Under the pieces are notes generated by a model, which saw nothing but the letters and a program-made list of their open reading frames with translations, ran no database searches and was not told the origin of the DNA. Position numbers and translations under genes: made by a program. Positions 54,429 through 63,552 of a stretch of 64,000 bases of DNA are shown here, piece by piece. The stretch spans positions 744,001-808,000 of the forward strand of contig SADC01000070.1 in assembly GCA_004194705.1 (NCBI GenBank), read 5' to 3'. The DNA is from Ditylenchus dipsaci. Taxonomy: Eukaryota; Nematoda; Chromadorea; Rhabditida; Anguinidae. Numbering within the stretch: the stretch's first letter is position 1; the number at the start of each line of letters is the position of its first letter.

Positions 54429-54949
54429 TGGCACACCGACCCCCCCCCCCCCTTTAAGAGAGATGACAAAAAGAAACGGAAAAATATAGAAAATTTACAT
54501 TGAAAATAAATATAAATACGAAGAAATTTTTCGTTTGTTAACAAAATAGTCATTTAAATAACAAATCTAGACGCAATCCTAGCCAGCGTTGCGCACCAGC
54601 TGCTTGCCTCTTTTTCTTTGCGTGCTTGTTGTTTATGCTTTTAAGTACGACTGTGAGTGAGCATGAAGCAACGAACGCTGTAAGCTCAGTCCCAAAATTT
54701 TTTAGAGATGCAAGCACACGCAAAGCAAGCAAAAGAAAGAGAGAAAAAAGGTGCCTGGTTTGTATGAATTTTAACGACGATAAATAACTTTTTCAGATCA
54801 ATAAATCGATTTTCGACACAGAGAATTATGCGAAAATTGCACTTTATTTCAAAGCTTACTTCCTTTTTGAAAAAAATATATTTGATTTCATCAGAAAAGC
54901 ATTAATAACAACAGAAAGAGCATGAAAAATGCAAGAAAGAAGTTATATA
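54429..54949. other. Intergenic, nothing recognised
   Basis: A weak inverted pair (CTTTGCGTGCTTG near 54,616 and CAAGCACACGCAAAG near 54,711) is present. No gene. Confidence 0.4.
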
Positions 54950-55156
54950 TTAGGTTGTGTAAAAGTTGTGACAAAAAGTACGCGGTGAAAATTCAAAAAA
55001 TATTTTTCCGAAATATGTCTTGAAACTACATTTCTAGGGGTAAAATGACATGCTGAGCACGAATCTGTGCTCAGAAATGCCGTGCGACTTATGAAAGCTG
55101 AGAAAAGAGCCATTTAAACTTCTTACATTTTATTAATCTACACAAGTTAGAACAAT

Positions 55157-55230
55157 TTATTCAAAGTAATTCCCACAACAATTAACAACTTTCTTCCAAC
55201 GAATTGGCAACTTTGCCAGCAATGTCAAGC
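55157..55230 (-). pseudogene. Mariner transposase C-terminus, inverted fragment
   Basis: The minus strand reads AKLPIRWKKVVNCCGNYFE then stop, the typical mariner C-terminal end. It is in opposite orientation to the main transposase remnant, so the left end of the element is an inverted copy of its right end. Confidence 0.7.
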
Positions 55231-55244
55231 GAAAGAAGCAATAG

Positions 55245-55855
55245 GTGAAAGGTCGCAGCAAAGCTAAGTCTACAGCAAAAGCAGGATTGCATCCAAAGAA
55301 AGTCTTAATCTCCGTGTTCTGGGATTCTGAAGGTTGTCTTTTTAATGTCACTGTCTATCAAGTTGATTGTTTATTTATAGGAATAGTTTATTATGAGTTT
55401 ACTATGCCGAACAGTTGGATCGTTTGAAGCAAGCCTTGGATGAAAAAAGACCGCATAAAACTTCAATCAATTTCCTTCATGATAATGCTCGTCCGCATGG
55501 TAACTTTTCTTTGATGTTATTTAGTGTGATGAAGTTGTTTAGTTGCTAAATTAGTGAAAAGAAAGCTTGCCGAATTTGGATGGAACGTGTTGCCTCATCC
55601 ACCGTACTCGCCGGACCTTGCACTGACCGATTTTCATCTCTTCTTGTCGATGTCAAACAATTTCAGTGAAAGATGCTCAAAAGTGAAACCGAAGTTAAGA
55701 AAGAGGTCAAAGAATTTTTCAAGAGAAAAGAACCTTCATTTTTTGTTAAAGGTATGGCAAAGTTGCCAATTCGTTGAAAGAAAGTTGTTTATTGTTGTGG
55801 GGATTACTTTGAATAAATTTGTTTTAACTTGTGTAGATGAATAAAATGTAAGAAG
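55245..55855 (+). pseudogene. Mariner transposase remnant
   Basis: Pieces in several frames: GLHPKKVLISVFWDSEG, EQLDRLKQALDEKRP, FLHDNARPH (catalytic Asp region), FGWNVLPHPPYSPDLALTDF (third catalytic region, PYSPDLxxxD form) and KGMAKLPIR. The mariner DD34D pattern is recognisable, but the order is interrupted by frameshifts, stops and missing N-terminal sequence. It cannot encode an active enzyme. Confidence 0.8.
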
Positions 55856-56025
55856 TTAAAATGGCTCTTTTCTCAGCTTTTCATAAGTCGCATGGCATTT
55901 CTGAGCACAGATTCGTGCTCAGCATGTCATTTTACCCCTAGAAATGTAGTTTCAAGACATATTTCGGAAAAATATTTTTTGAATTTCACCGCGTACTTTT
56001 TGTCAAAACTTTTTACACAACCTAA

Positions 56026-56576
56026 TACATGATGTCCATCATCATATTTGAGTTATTAAAAAGAGAGTTTAGCGTTTGTGGATTGAGATAACCGCTAAAA
56101 GCTAGCACGTTACATCCATCGTCTTTATTAGCTAGCAAATTTTACTTAAATAAATAAATTAAATAATTAATAGTCTTTGGAGTGTTGGGGATCACTTAAA
56201 TTTTTACGACCATTTTTATGTTTTTTTTTGTAATTTCTGTTTTCTTTCATCGCATTTAAGTTTGTGACTTTTCATCTACAGCTCTAGAATATTTTTAATT
56301 TACTTATTGATCTAGTGAGTGTGTCAAATGGAAGCAACTTTTTCCGATTTCCAAAACTGTGTGTAATATTTTACCCGGTTTTGGTCACTGGAGCTTTGCA
56401 AAAGAAGCTTCTTTGGGCATTTTTGAGCTTCATTTGTTGCTCTTACCGACAAGCGTGACCTTTACATTTCAGAAATTTCTAATAAAAATTTATTTCAAGC
56501 ACGCCTATTCAAAATCGGTTGATGAAAAAATATGTTGATCAAAATTAAAGCTGTTTTGACACCAGATTACTTACAG
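56026..56576. other. Intergenic, nothing recognised
   Basis: AT-rich. TTTTGGTCACTGGAGCTTTG at about 56,381 matches words next to the hairpin family elsewhere. No gene. Confidence 0.4.
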
Positions 56577-56712
56577 GGGAAAGGCACGATCATCCCATCA
56601 CGTATCAATGAAAGATATGTACCAAGAAGTAGCCCTAACTGAGCTTGTTATCATGCTGCAATCGAAATTTCCTACGGAGCAGTATAAGCCAAGATATTCC
56701 ACTTTTAAAGTT
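56577..56712 (+). other. Candidate internal exon of an unknown gene
   Basis: ATTACTTACAG precedes and a consensus GTAAGT follows 136 bp with one fully open frame (MKDMYQEVALTELVIMLQSK, FPTEQYKPRYSTFKV). Codon choice and splice signals look real, but no partner exon was found nearby and I do not recognise the protein. Confidence 0.35.
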
Positions 56713-56775
56713 GTAAGTAGCTAAAAATAATCGAGTAGCTAGAATATAACGACAATGAACAGTATTAATAAACAT

Positions 56776-56842
56776 GTCAGTATGGCGCAGTGAGATCGTT
56801 GCAGACGCTTATTTTTCGTGTCGCAGGTTCGACCTTCACTCA
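56776..56842 (+). other. tRNA-like sequence (pseudo-tRNA or SINE head)
   Basis: TATGGCGCAGTGAG resembles a pol III A box and GGTTCGACC a B box at normal spacing. GACGC...GTGTC could form an anticodon stem with an oversized loop. The acceptor and T stems do not close, so it is not a functional tRNA. Confidence 0.35.
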
Positions 56843-56903
56843 AACTTTTTCTTTTCTTTATAAATTTTTTTAAATAATTTTGGACAACCATGAAGAAAAC
56901 TGA

Positions 56904-57604
56904 AGCGCATTTTATAATCGTCGAAAACTGATGTTTAAACGTCTCCTAAGCAATTTTTATGTGTTAAAAACGATAAAAAGGATGTTTTTTTACACTTTCC
57001 TACGTAAAAATTGATTATTTGGAGAAAATTTTTTTTGACCGAAATGTGAATTTTTTCCTTGGGGGACCAAGGTAAACCAGTACCTTTATGATTAATGAAA
57101 GGCATTTCATCTCTTATAAAGATATGATTTGAACATAGTTTCGTTAACTGGGGCCTACCGCATAAAAAAACTCTGGTATGCATACCTTTTTATGCATCCC
57201 GAGTCACTTTCGAGTGATTTGTGTCTAAGGTATGTGGGTGTGCGCATCTCAACCCCAAGCCACCAAGCCTCCTGCGCCCCTTCGGGGCGCAGGGGCTTGA
57301 AGGGTTAGAGATGCGCGCACTCCTTACCTTAGACATAATTCCGAGAAGTACACTTGATCATAAAATGCATTTAGAGGCTCTTTTTGCCCAGCTCCAATGA
57401 CCGAAATGGGATATAATACCCTAATATAAGATGCTTTGCCTTGGTCCCCAAGGAAAAAAGTCACATTTCGGTCAAAAAAAATTTCTCCAAAAAATCAATT
57501 TTTACGTAGGAAAGTGCAAAAGAAACAACCTTTTTATCGTTTTTAGCACATAAAAATTACTTAGGAGACGTTTAAACATGAGTTTTCGACGATTATAAAA
57601 TGCG
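56904..57604. mobile_element. Hairpin-family element, most complete copy
   Basis: Arms of about 170 bp (GCGCATTTTATAATCGTCGA, AAACGTCTCCTAAG, TACGTAGGAAAGTG and CCTTGGGGGACCAAGG words) are inverted around a centre holding hairpin copy 5. This shows that the hairpins at 7.8, 25.4, 32.6 and 41.3 kb are cores of a larger foldback element. Confidence 0.75.
57201..57355. repeat. GTCTAAGGTA hairpin family, copy 5
   Basis: GTCTAAGGTATGTGGGTGTG and GCGCATCTCAACCCCAAGCC pair with GGGTTAGAGATGCGCGCACT and TACCTTAGAC. The loop contains a second perfect stem (CTGCGCCCC TTCG GGGCGCAG), a UUCG-type tetraloop if transcribed. Confidence 0.8.
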
Positions 57605-58255
57605 ACCAACCACGGTGCTCCAAATCGACCAATGTTCAAACACCTTTTTCTCAATTTTTTTGTTGGAACTCGACCCAAACTGAAAACACCATCGTGCTCA
57701 GCACGAAATTCTGAGTCGTAATAACCAAAAGTAACAGTCGGTCCTCCAGGTGTTAAACTGCTCTATATATCACAGAGCCTCCTTTAAAATTTTTTATTCA
57801 AAAAAACAATTACAGCATAGTGTTAAGACACAAAATCGTGCGCTTGCAGTGTAGAACACTGCGACTCATAGGGATGTCATGGTTTTTTAGTCAAAATTTA
57901 AAAATTTAAATTGGCGTCTTTAATTTGTTATAAGAAATAAGGGCAGTACTGAGAAAGGAAAGGAATGGAACTTGCCACCTTTGGATTTGGAACCGGAATT
58001 TAACTTTAGCTGAGACCAAACCAAAGCAGCTAAAGCGGCTTAACTAAAACTGAGGCCTCCTCCTGACTCACTTGAAAAAATCACTTCCTCCCTCGTATCT
58101 GTCAAATAAGCTTGGCGACCAAGGCAATTTTTTTGAAGTTTTCTATATGGAATTCTTTAGTACGAACATGATTGAAATTGAATTTCATGAAATGCATGTT
58201 TTTTTGACGACTATTTGATGAAGCCTAAAATTCAAATGGTTCTGGACTAGTCATA
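57605..58255. other. Intergenic, nothing recognised
   Basis: No gene, long inverted repeat or tandem array seen. Confidence 0.4.
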
Positions 58256-58257
58256 TA

Positions 58258-59938
58258 CAATAGCGGCCAAAAAAATGCACCAAGGGTGTAATTTTTAAAA
58301 TTGTATGTCTTGCAGTGATTTTTTCACATTATCAAAAAACGAGTAGAGCCATTTTGTAGCATTTTTAATGCTCTTTCAAATGCGCTAGAGATTCCTGCTC
58401 AAATATAATTCGATAAACTCTAAAAAGTCATTTTTATGCATGACTTCGATTTTCAGCGGCCAAAAAAAATGCACGAAATATTTTATTAAATAACTAGTAC
58501 TTTGTACTGTAACCTTTTGCATCAATAACAGCTTGACAACGTTTAGGCATAGAATCAACAAGTTTTATAATTCTTTCCAAAGGGGTTTTCTGCCATTCTT
58601 CCTTGATTGCTTCCATCAGCTTGTCCAATTTCTTGTAAGTCTTTTGCGCAACGACGGTCCAATTCCTCCCATAGTTGTTCGATCGGGTTGAGATCCGGAG
58701 ACTGAGACGGCCATTGCAAAACGGTAACATCATTATCCTTGAACCATCCAGCCACTATTTGCTTCGGCGCCCTGGCCTGCTTCACTTCTTTCCCTTTTTC
58801 ACCGCCCTGGCTTTGTCATTTCATTTCCCATAAGCAGCACTTAAGCATGTTTCGGATCATTATCTTGCTGAAAGATCCATCCTGGCGCCATTTTCTCCTT
58901 GCATGAGGCAACATGTGTTCTTCGAGGATTGCTCTGTAATCGACTGCTTTCATTATGCCTTCACACGAATTACCGGACCGATGCAATCACGAGAAAACAA
59001 CCTGAATATTTGAAATTTTTGGGCTGCATGAAAATACCGATTTACCCCAAACCATTAATAAACCACCTCCATGTTTGACTGTCGGAACTTGGTAACGGAC
59101 GTCATAACGCTTGCCAACTGGTCTTCGAACATATTTCACGCCATCAGAAGAGAAGAGATTGAATTTACTTTCATCACTCCAGAGAACCTTTGCCCATTCT
59201 TCCTTTGTCCAGTGTAGATGATCCTTTGCAAACGCCGCCCTGGCCTTCCGATTAGCTTCAGAAATAAGCGGCTTCCTTGATGGACGTCTTCCGAACAAGC
59301 CAGCTTCATTCAATCGACGACGAGCAGTTCTTTTGCTGATATCTACTCAATTTCTTCATTGACCTCCCTCATAACATCCACAGCAGTCTTCTTCGGATCC
59401 TTCTTTGCCTTCTTTACCATAGCCCGGTCTTGTCTTTCAGATGTTTTTCGAGGTCGACCACTGCCAGAGATTCTTTTCACGCCCTTGCCTGCTTTGCCTT
59501 TACCATAGATTCGCGAAATTGTTCCATGATCAACGCCAAATTGTGAAGCAACCATACGATCACTGTCTCCTCGCTTCTTCGCTTGTATAATCGCTTTCTT
59601 CGCATCAAGAGATAACTGTTTCTTTGCCATATCTATAATTTAACCAATAAATATAATATTTCCACAAAAATAGAACGAAGTAAAGAAAAACAAGGAAGAA
59701 AACAGATATAATGTCATTTGGTGCATTTTTTTGGCCGCTGAAAATCGAAGTCATGGCATAAAAAAGACTTTTTAGAGTTTATCGAATTATATTTGCGCAG
59801 GAATCTCTAGCCATTTGAAAGAGCATTAAAAATGCTACAAAATGGCTCTACTTGTTTTTTGATAATGTGAAAAAATCACTGCAAGACATACAATTTTTAA
59901 AAATTACACCCTTGGTGCATTTTTTTTGGCCACTGCTG
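58258..59938. mobile_element. Tc1-like transposon, 1.68 kb, IR/DR ends
   Basis: TIRs of about 218 bp with TA flanks (58,256-58,257 and 59,939-59,940). Within each TIR the word AGCGGCCAAAAAAATGCAC (or a one- to two-base variant) occurs twice, at the outer tip and about 200 bp inside. This is the IR/DR arrangement known from Sleeping Beauty and other Tc1 elements. The transposase is on the minus strand. Confidence 0.9.
58494..59630 (-). pseudogene. Tc1-like transposase, frameshifted
   Basis: Start MAKKQLSLDAKKAIIQAKKR, then two N-terminal helix-turn-helix motifs (VASQFGVDHGTISRI; SGSGRPRKTSERQD as linker). Next come LHWTKEEWAKVLWSDESKFN (first catalytic Asp), FQQDNDPKH (second) and [20 protein letters not shown] (Glu of DDE), ending PKRCQAVIDAKGYSTKY. 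Breaks occur near 59,343 and between about 58,990 and 58,790, where extra sequence and stops follow DNDPKHA. All domains are traceable, but no full frame remains. Confidence 0.88.
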
Positions 59939-59940
59939 TA

Positions 59941-60190
59941 CTTTGTTACAGATGAAAGAAAAAAAAACAAAGCATGTCAACGAAGAGCAAAAAGAGCCAG
60001 AATTTCTAACGCAGTGCTAAAGAGGAACAAAAAGAGAAGATACCGTAGGCAAAAGCAACAAAGAGGACAGCAAAGTTATCTTACAAAATCGAGGTCGAGA
60101 AACACGAATATCAGGTTATATTCTCCGTCTGAGCATTCTCTATTGATTCTATACTGTAAAAGTATTAAGGTGGGTGGGGTGGGGGTAAAG
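59941..60190. other. Short intergenic spacer
   Basis: Purine-rich. The plus-strand frame running through here into the GC array is not a recognisable protein. Confidence 0.4.
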
Positions 60191-60198
60191 GTTGTGTT

Positions 60199-61398
60199 CA
60201 GTGTTGTTCCAGCGCCGGTATCAGCGCCGGCGCCAGCGCCGAGCCTTTCTGAAAAAAGGCCCCAGCGCCGAGCGCCTCCCTTAAAAAATTTTGGCTCCGG
60301 CGCCAGCGCCGGCGCCGACCTCTTTTGAAAAAATGCTCCAGCGCCGGCGCCAGCGCCGGCGCTCATGGCAGCGCCGACGCCGGCGCTGGCTTGATAATTT
60401 TGTTTTTGCTGTAAATTTCATGAAAAATTGCTATTTTTCTAACAGTATGTTTTTTACAGTGAGAGTGATAATAATTTTTTGTTATCTATATCAATTAGCA
60501 GCATACCGTTTATATTTCCCCGATTAATTCCTCATGGTGAGTGAATATTGAATACAGGGTGTTTTAAAAAATCCGCATAATTTGAAATGACTATAAAATT
60601 TTTCTAGAACGAATTTCTGTTTTCACTGATCGTTTTCTCTTGACGGAAAATTCAGTTAAGTGTATAGTGTCAAAAGTATGACTTTCGCTTGGTCTCCCTG
60701 TGGTTTCGGGTTTTAACCATCTGAGGTCCACCCACAGACCAGGACCAGAACCACAGAGAAACCAAGCGAACCAACCAAGCTGGACCAACCAAGCTTGGAA
60801 CCAAGCGAAAATCGTATTTTTGACATTATACACCGAATAAATTGCCCGTCAAGAGAAAACGAAAACAGAAACAGAAATTCGACCTAGAAAGCAAGTTCTA
60901 GCCATTTAAAATCCTGCGGATTTTTTGAAACACCCTGTATTTTCCCTTTGCTGAGAAATATGTCCATTTGAGGTGGAGTTATTAGAGAGTTGGGAGTTCA
61001 TGAAAGGAATGAGGTGAGCCATATATGTGTTGTGTGAAAAAAATTATGTAAATTACTTTTTCAACAATAGCATATCCTGGTTATGTTTAAAAATAAAATA
61101 AACTAAAAAATCAAAGAAAATAAATAAAATTAATAAAAGATTTAAAGAAATGAAAGAAATTGCAGCACAAAAATTCAGATAATTTAGTTAAAATTAAGAA
61201 TGATTGTCTTTCCAATATTAGGCTGTTAAATTTTAAAAACAGCGCCGGGGCCAGCGCCGGGACAAAAATTTTTAGCGCCGGCGCCAGCGCCGGCGCCGAC
61301 CAAAATTTTCATTGCCCCAGCGCCGGCGCCGAGCGCCGGCTCGTCGCTGTTTTTCCCGGGGCAGCGCCCGCGCTAGCGCCGGCGCTGGAACAACACTG
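60199..61398. mobile_element. hAT-type element with GCGCCGGC arms, 1.2 kb, 8-bp TSD
   Basis: The ends CAGTGTTGTTCCAGCGCCGG are inverted. An exact 8-bp duplication GTTGTGTT lies at 60,191-60,198 and 61,399-61,406. CAGTG termini plus an 8-bp duplication are the hAT pattern. Subterminal arms (60,208-60,392 and 61,241-61,388) are tandem, self-complementary CAGCGCCGGCGC units in sharp contrast to the AT-rich surroundings. No transposase. Another MITE (60,555-60,937) is nested inside. Confidence 0.92.
60555..60937. mobile_element. TA-flanked MITE, 383 bp, nested
   Basis: The ends CAGGGTGTTTTAAAAAATCC and (reverse complement) CAGGGTGTTTCAAAAAATCC are flanked by TA, with ATCCGC/GCGGAT just inside and long inner arms (GTCAAAAGTATGACTTTCGC...). 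This is a Tc1/mariner-type MITE inserted in the hAT-type element. Confidence 0.85.
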
Positions 61399-61406
61399 GT
61401 TGTGTT

Positions 61407-61851
61407 TGCTCTTAGGGGATGCATAAAATCGTGTCGAAAAGCTTCATCACTGCGCCAGTCAAAAACGTTTAAAAACTCAAGAAAATTTTCGGCGTTTTGA
61501 ACAGCACCTCGATTTTAAAATGCGGGTACTAGGCAATTGAGAAAAAAAGAATTCTTGACGTTACTGCCATATTACCCACCCAATAATTTAATCAAGGCTC
61601 TCAAGTTGGCAGATTTCTCAGCCATTGGCTGATTTTGGCCTTCGATGCTGAGCATTTTTTTTTCGCTGATTTCGGCTGATTTTGAGTATTTCTATAAAAA
61701 CTTATAAAACGAAATTTTTCTATTGAGAAGGTTGCGCTGCATACTTATTTTATTTGTTCTCTGACTTCAATGATTGACCGTGGAAATGTAACTAGCAGAT
61801 AAAAAGTTTTTGGCGGACTTTTTATATATTGCAGCTCAAAAATTCCAATTA
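61407..61851. other. Intergenic, nothing recognised
   Basis: No gene. GGCTGATTTTGGC/GGCTGATTTTGAG words near 61,626-61,690 resemble those at about 63,130. Confidence 0.35.
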
Positions 61852-62092
61852 CCGTATTTCTTCTAATTGCCGAACATGTGCGCTTATTTTTAGCGCTTTA
61901 GATCACCCAAATATCGGAAATTTCTGAATTCGATCTCGAAATTTTCAGGTGCTTAACCAAGATCTGAAAAATCGAATCGTTAGAAATCGTGGAAGTTAAG
62001 AAAATGCATAAAAACAGGTGATTAAAAATTCACTCTGCTCCGAGAAATAAGTCATCAAAGTTGGGGGTGTGCGGTTATTAGAAGAGTATACA
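61852..62092. mobile_element. CCGTATTTCTTCTAAT-type MITE
   Basis: The left end TACCGTATTTCTTCTAATTG and right end (reverse complement) GTATACTCTTCTAATAACCG share the terminus type of the 46.5 and 53.2 kb elements, with a different inner unit (CCGAACATGTGCGC). The right TA flank is unclear. Confidence 0.5.
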
Positions 62093-62691
62093 GGAACGGC
62101 ATACAGGAATGTAGCCTTGCATTTCCTCTTTCAAATGGCATATTGAACTGAGCTTCATTATTTTAGATAAGTCAAAACTCAGCTCCAAACACTTGTGAGC
62201 TTATTTTAGAAAGTTTACAAGCGTTTTCATCGCTTTGAGTGATCAAATGTTAATTAAATCTCAAGCGCCACGAAAACATCTTATCATCATCATGTAGCGC
62301 AGCTTAAGAGCTGCAGAACCAACGTCACCGAATAACGTTTAAAAATTCGAGTGTGGCCTTTTGGTAAAAATTAATAGCTTAAAAAATGGCTAAAATCCAT
62401 TTTTCCCATTTTCACGGGTTTTTGCCTCTTTTTGAAGCAATCGATTTTTTCAAAAAACCATATCATAACATTCTGATTTGAAAAATCAATCAGTGAAGTG
62501 TGTTTCGTAGCTCTTGAGCTGCGCTACAGCATGATGATAAATGTTTTAGTGACCCTTCGAATTCAATATGAAATATGAACGCTGAAAGTGATGAAAATCA
62601 CTTAAAGTGATGAAAGTCAACTTCCTAAAATAACCGCACAATTGTTTAGAACTGACTGGTGACTTTTTCAAAATAATGAAGCTAAGCTTGA
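62093..62691. other. Intergenic with a weak inverted pair
   Basis: CATCATCATGTAGCGCAGCT near 62,285 and its partner near 62,515-62,535 (AGCTGCGCTACAGCATGATG) face each other about 230 bp apart, which suggests another MITE of about 270 bp. No gene. Confidence 0.45.
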
Positions 62692-62882
62692 AGGACCATT
62701 TTTTTCGCGCGCAGTGGCATGCGCAAAATTTGAATTGGCGCGGGACATTTCTCTTTCGTCTCAATCTTTACTCTTTGGAGTCACTCGCCATTACTCCAAA
62801 GAGTACAATGCTAGACGAAAGAGAAGTGTTTCCCGCCAATTCAAATTTTTGTCATACCACTGCGCGCAAAATCCACGGTCCT
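62692..62882. mobile_element. TTAA-flanked MITE, about 191 bp, copy 2
   Basis: The ends AGGACCATTTTTTTCGCGCG and (reverse complement) AGGACCGTGGATTTTGCGCG, with TTAA at the right (62,883-62,886) and TTGA at the left. The body matches 4,643-4,823 (GGCGCGGGACATTTCTCTTT). Confidence 0.75.
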
Positions 62883-62886
62883 TTAA

Positions 62887-63475
62887 AATGCCATTTAAAA
62901 GAGGAGCTGCGAGGCTACATTCTTGTATAATGGTAATTTTCGACTTGCAATGTTTGTATTTTAAAAAGTGAGCTCAGAAGTCAGCCAAGGATTTTTGTCC
63001 ACCAGTTACAACTTTCTATTGTCAAAATGATATTGTCAAGTGATGTTCGAGTTGGGAAAAATGTAGCATATACTGTTTTTGTTGTTGGTTTATCCCGAAT
63101 GAAGCAATTTTTGTAAAAATTTATAAGTGGCTGACTTTTGGCTGATTTTCGGAATTTTTTGGATGATTTTTGACCCCAAACGCTGATTTTTTAAAATGTC
63201 TTCCTACTTGGGTGCCCTGAATTAAATGCTAAGCGTTCGACCCCACCCAATAATTTTAAACACGAATAAATTTCGAATAAAAGGTATATAAAAAAGCAAT
63301 CTTCGAGGGATTATAGGCTGTATTGAAAGGATAAGGAAATAATAGCGGCCACTTACTGGTCAATTTTTCTGGACATTTGTTTGACTTTGTTATCATGTTA
63401 TGTGTGTCGGTATTTAGAGTTTACGCTTGGACTGCAGTCAATATGTCGTTTAATATTTGTCAATCACACGTGTGT
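62887..63475. other. Intergenic upstream of tRNA
   Basis: No gene or clear repeat seen. Confidence 0.4.
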
Positions 63476-63548
63476 GGTTTCGTAGTGTAGTGGTTATCAC
63501 GTTTGCTTTACACGCAAAAGGTCGAGGGTTCGATCCCCTCCGAAATCA
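63476..63548 (+). tRNA. tRNA-Val (anticodon TAC)
   Basis: 73 nt. The acceptor stem GGTTTCG pairs with CGAAATC (one G-U), discriminator A at 63,548. The D-arm region AGTGTAGTGGTTATCAC doubles as the pol III A box. The anticodon stem TTTGC/GCAAA closes the loop TTTACAC with anticodon TAC at 63,509-63,511, reading GTA. The T arm GAGGGTTCGATCCCCTC contains the B box GGTTCGATCCC. No intron and no encoded CCA. The run TTTT right after (63,549-63,552) is a pol III terminator. The body closely resembles animal tRNA-Val. Likely functional. Confidence 0.95.
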
Positions 63549-63552
63549 TTTT

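Larger units (their letters stand above)
54950..56025. mobile_element. Mariner element, rearranged, TA flanks
   Basis: The ends TTAGGTTGTGTAAAA(A)GT are inverted, with TA outside. The inverted region runs about 285 bp inward on each side and includes transposase C-terminal coding on both strands, so the element is a partial foldback. Internal plus-strand pieces match mariner transposase. Confidence 0.8.

Noticed and set aside
56776..56842. Functional tRNA gene
   Set aside because: A- and B-box-like words exist, but acceptor and T stems do not pair and the anticodon loop is too large.
59852..61500. Ala/Pro/Gly-rich frames around 60.2 and 61.3 kb as coding
   Set aside because: They arise from GCGCCGGC arrays, exist on both strands, and lack any domain.
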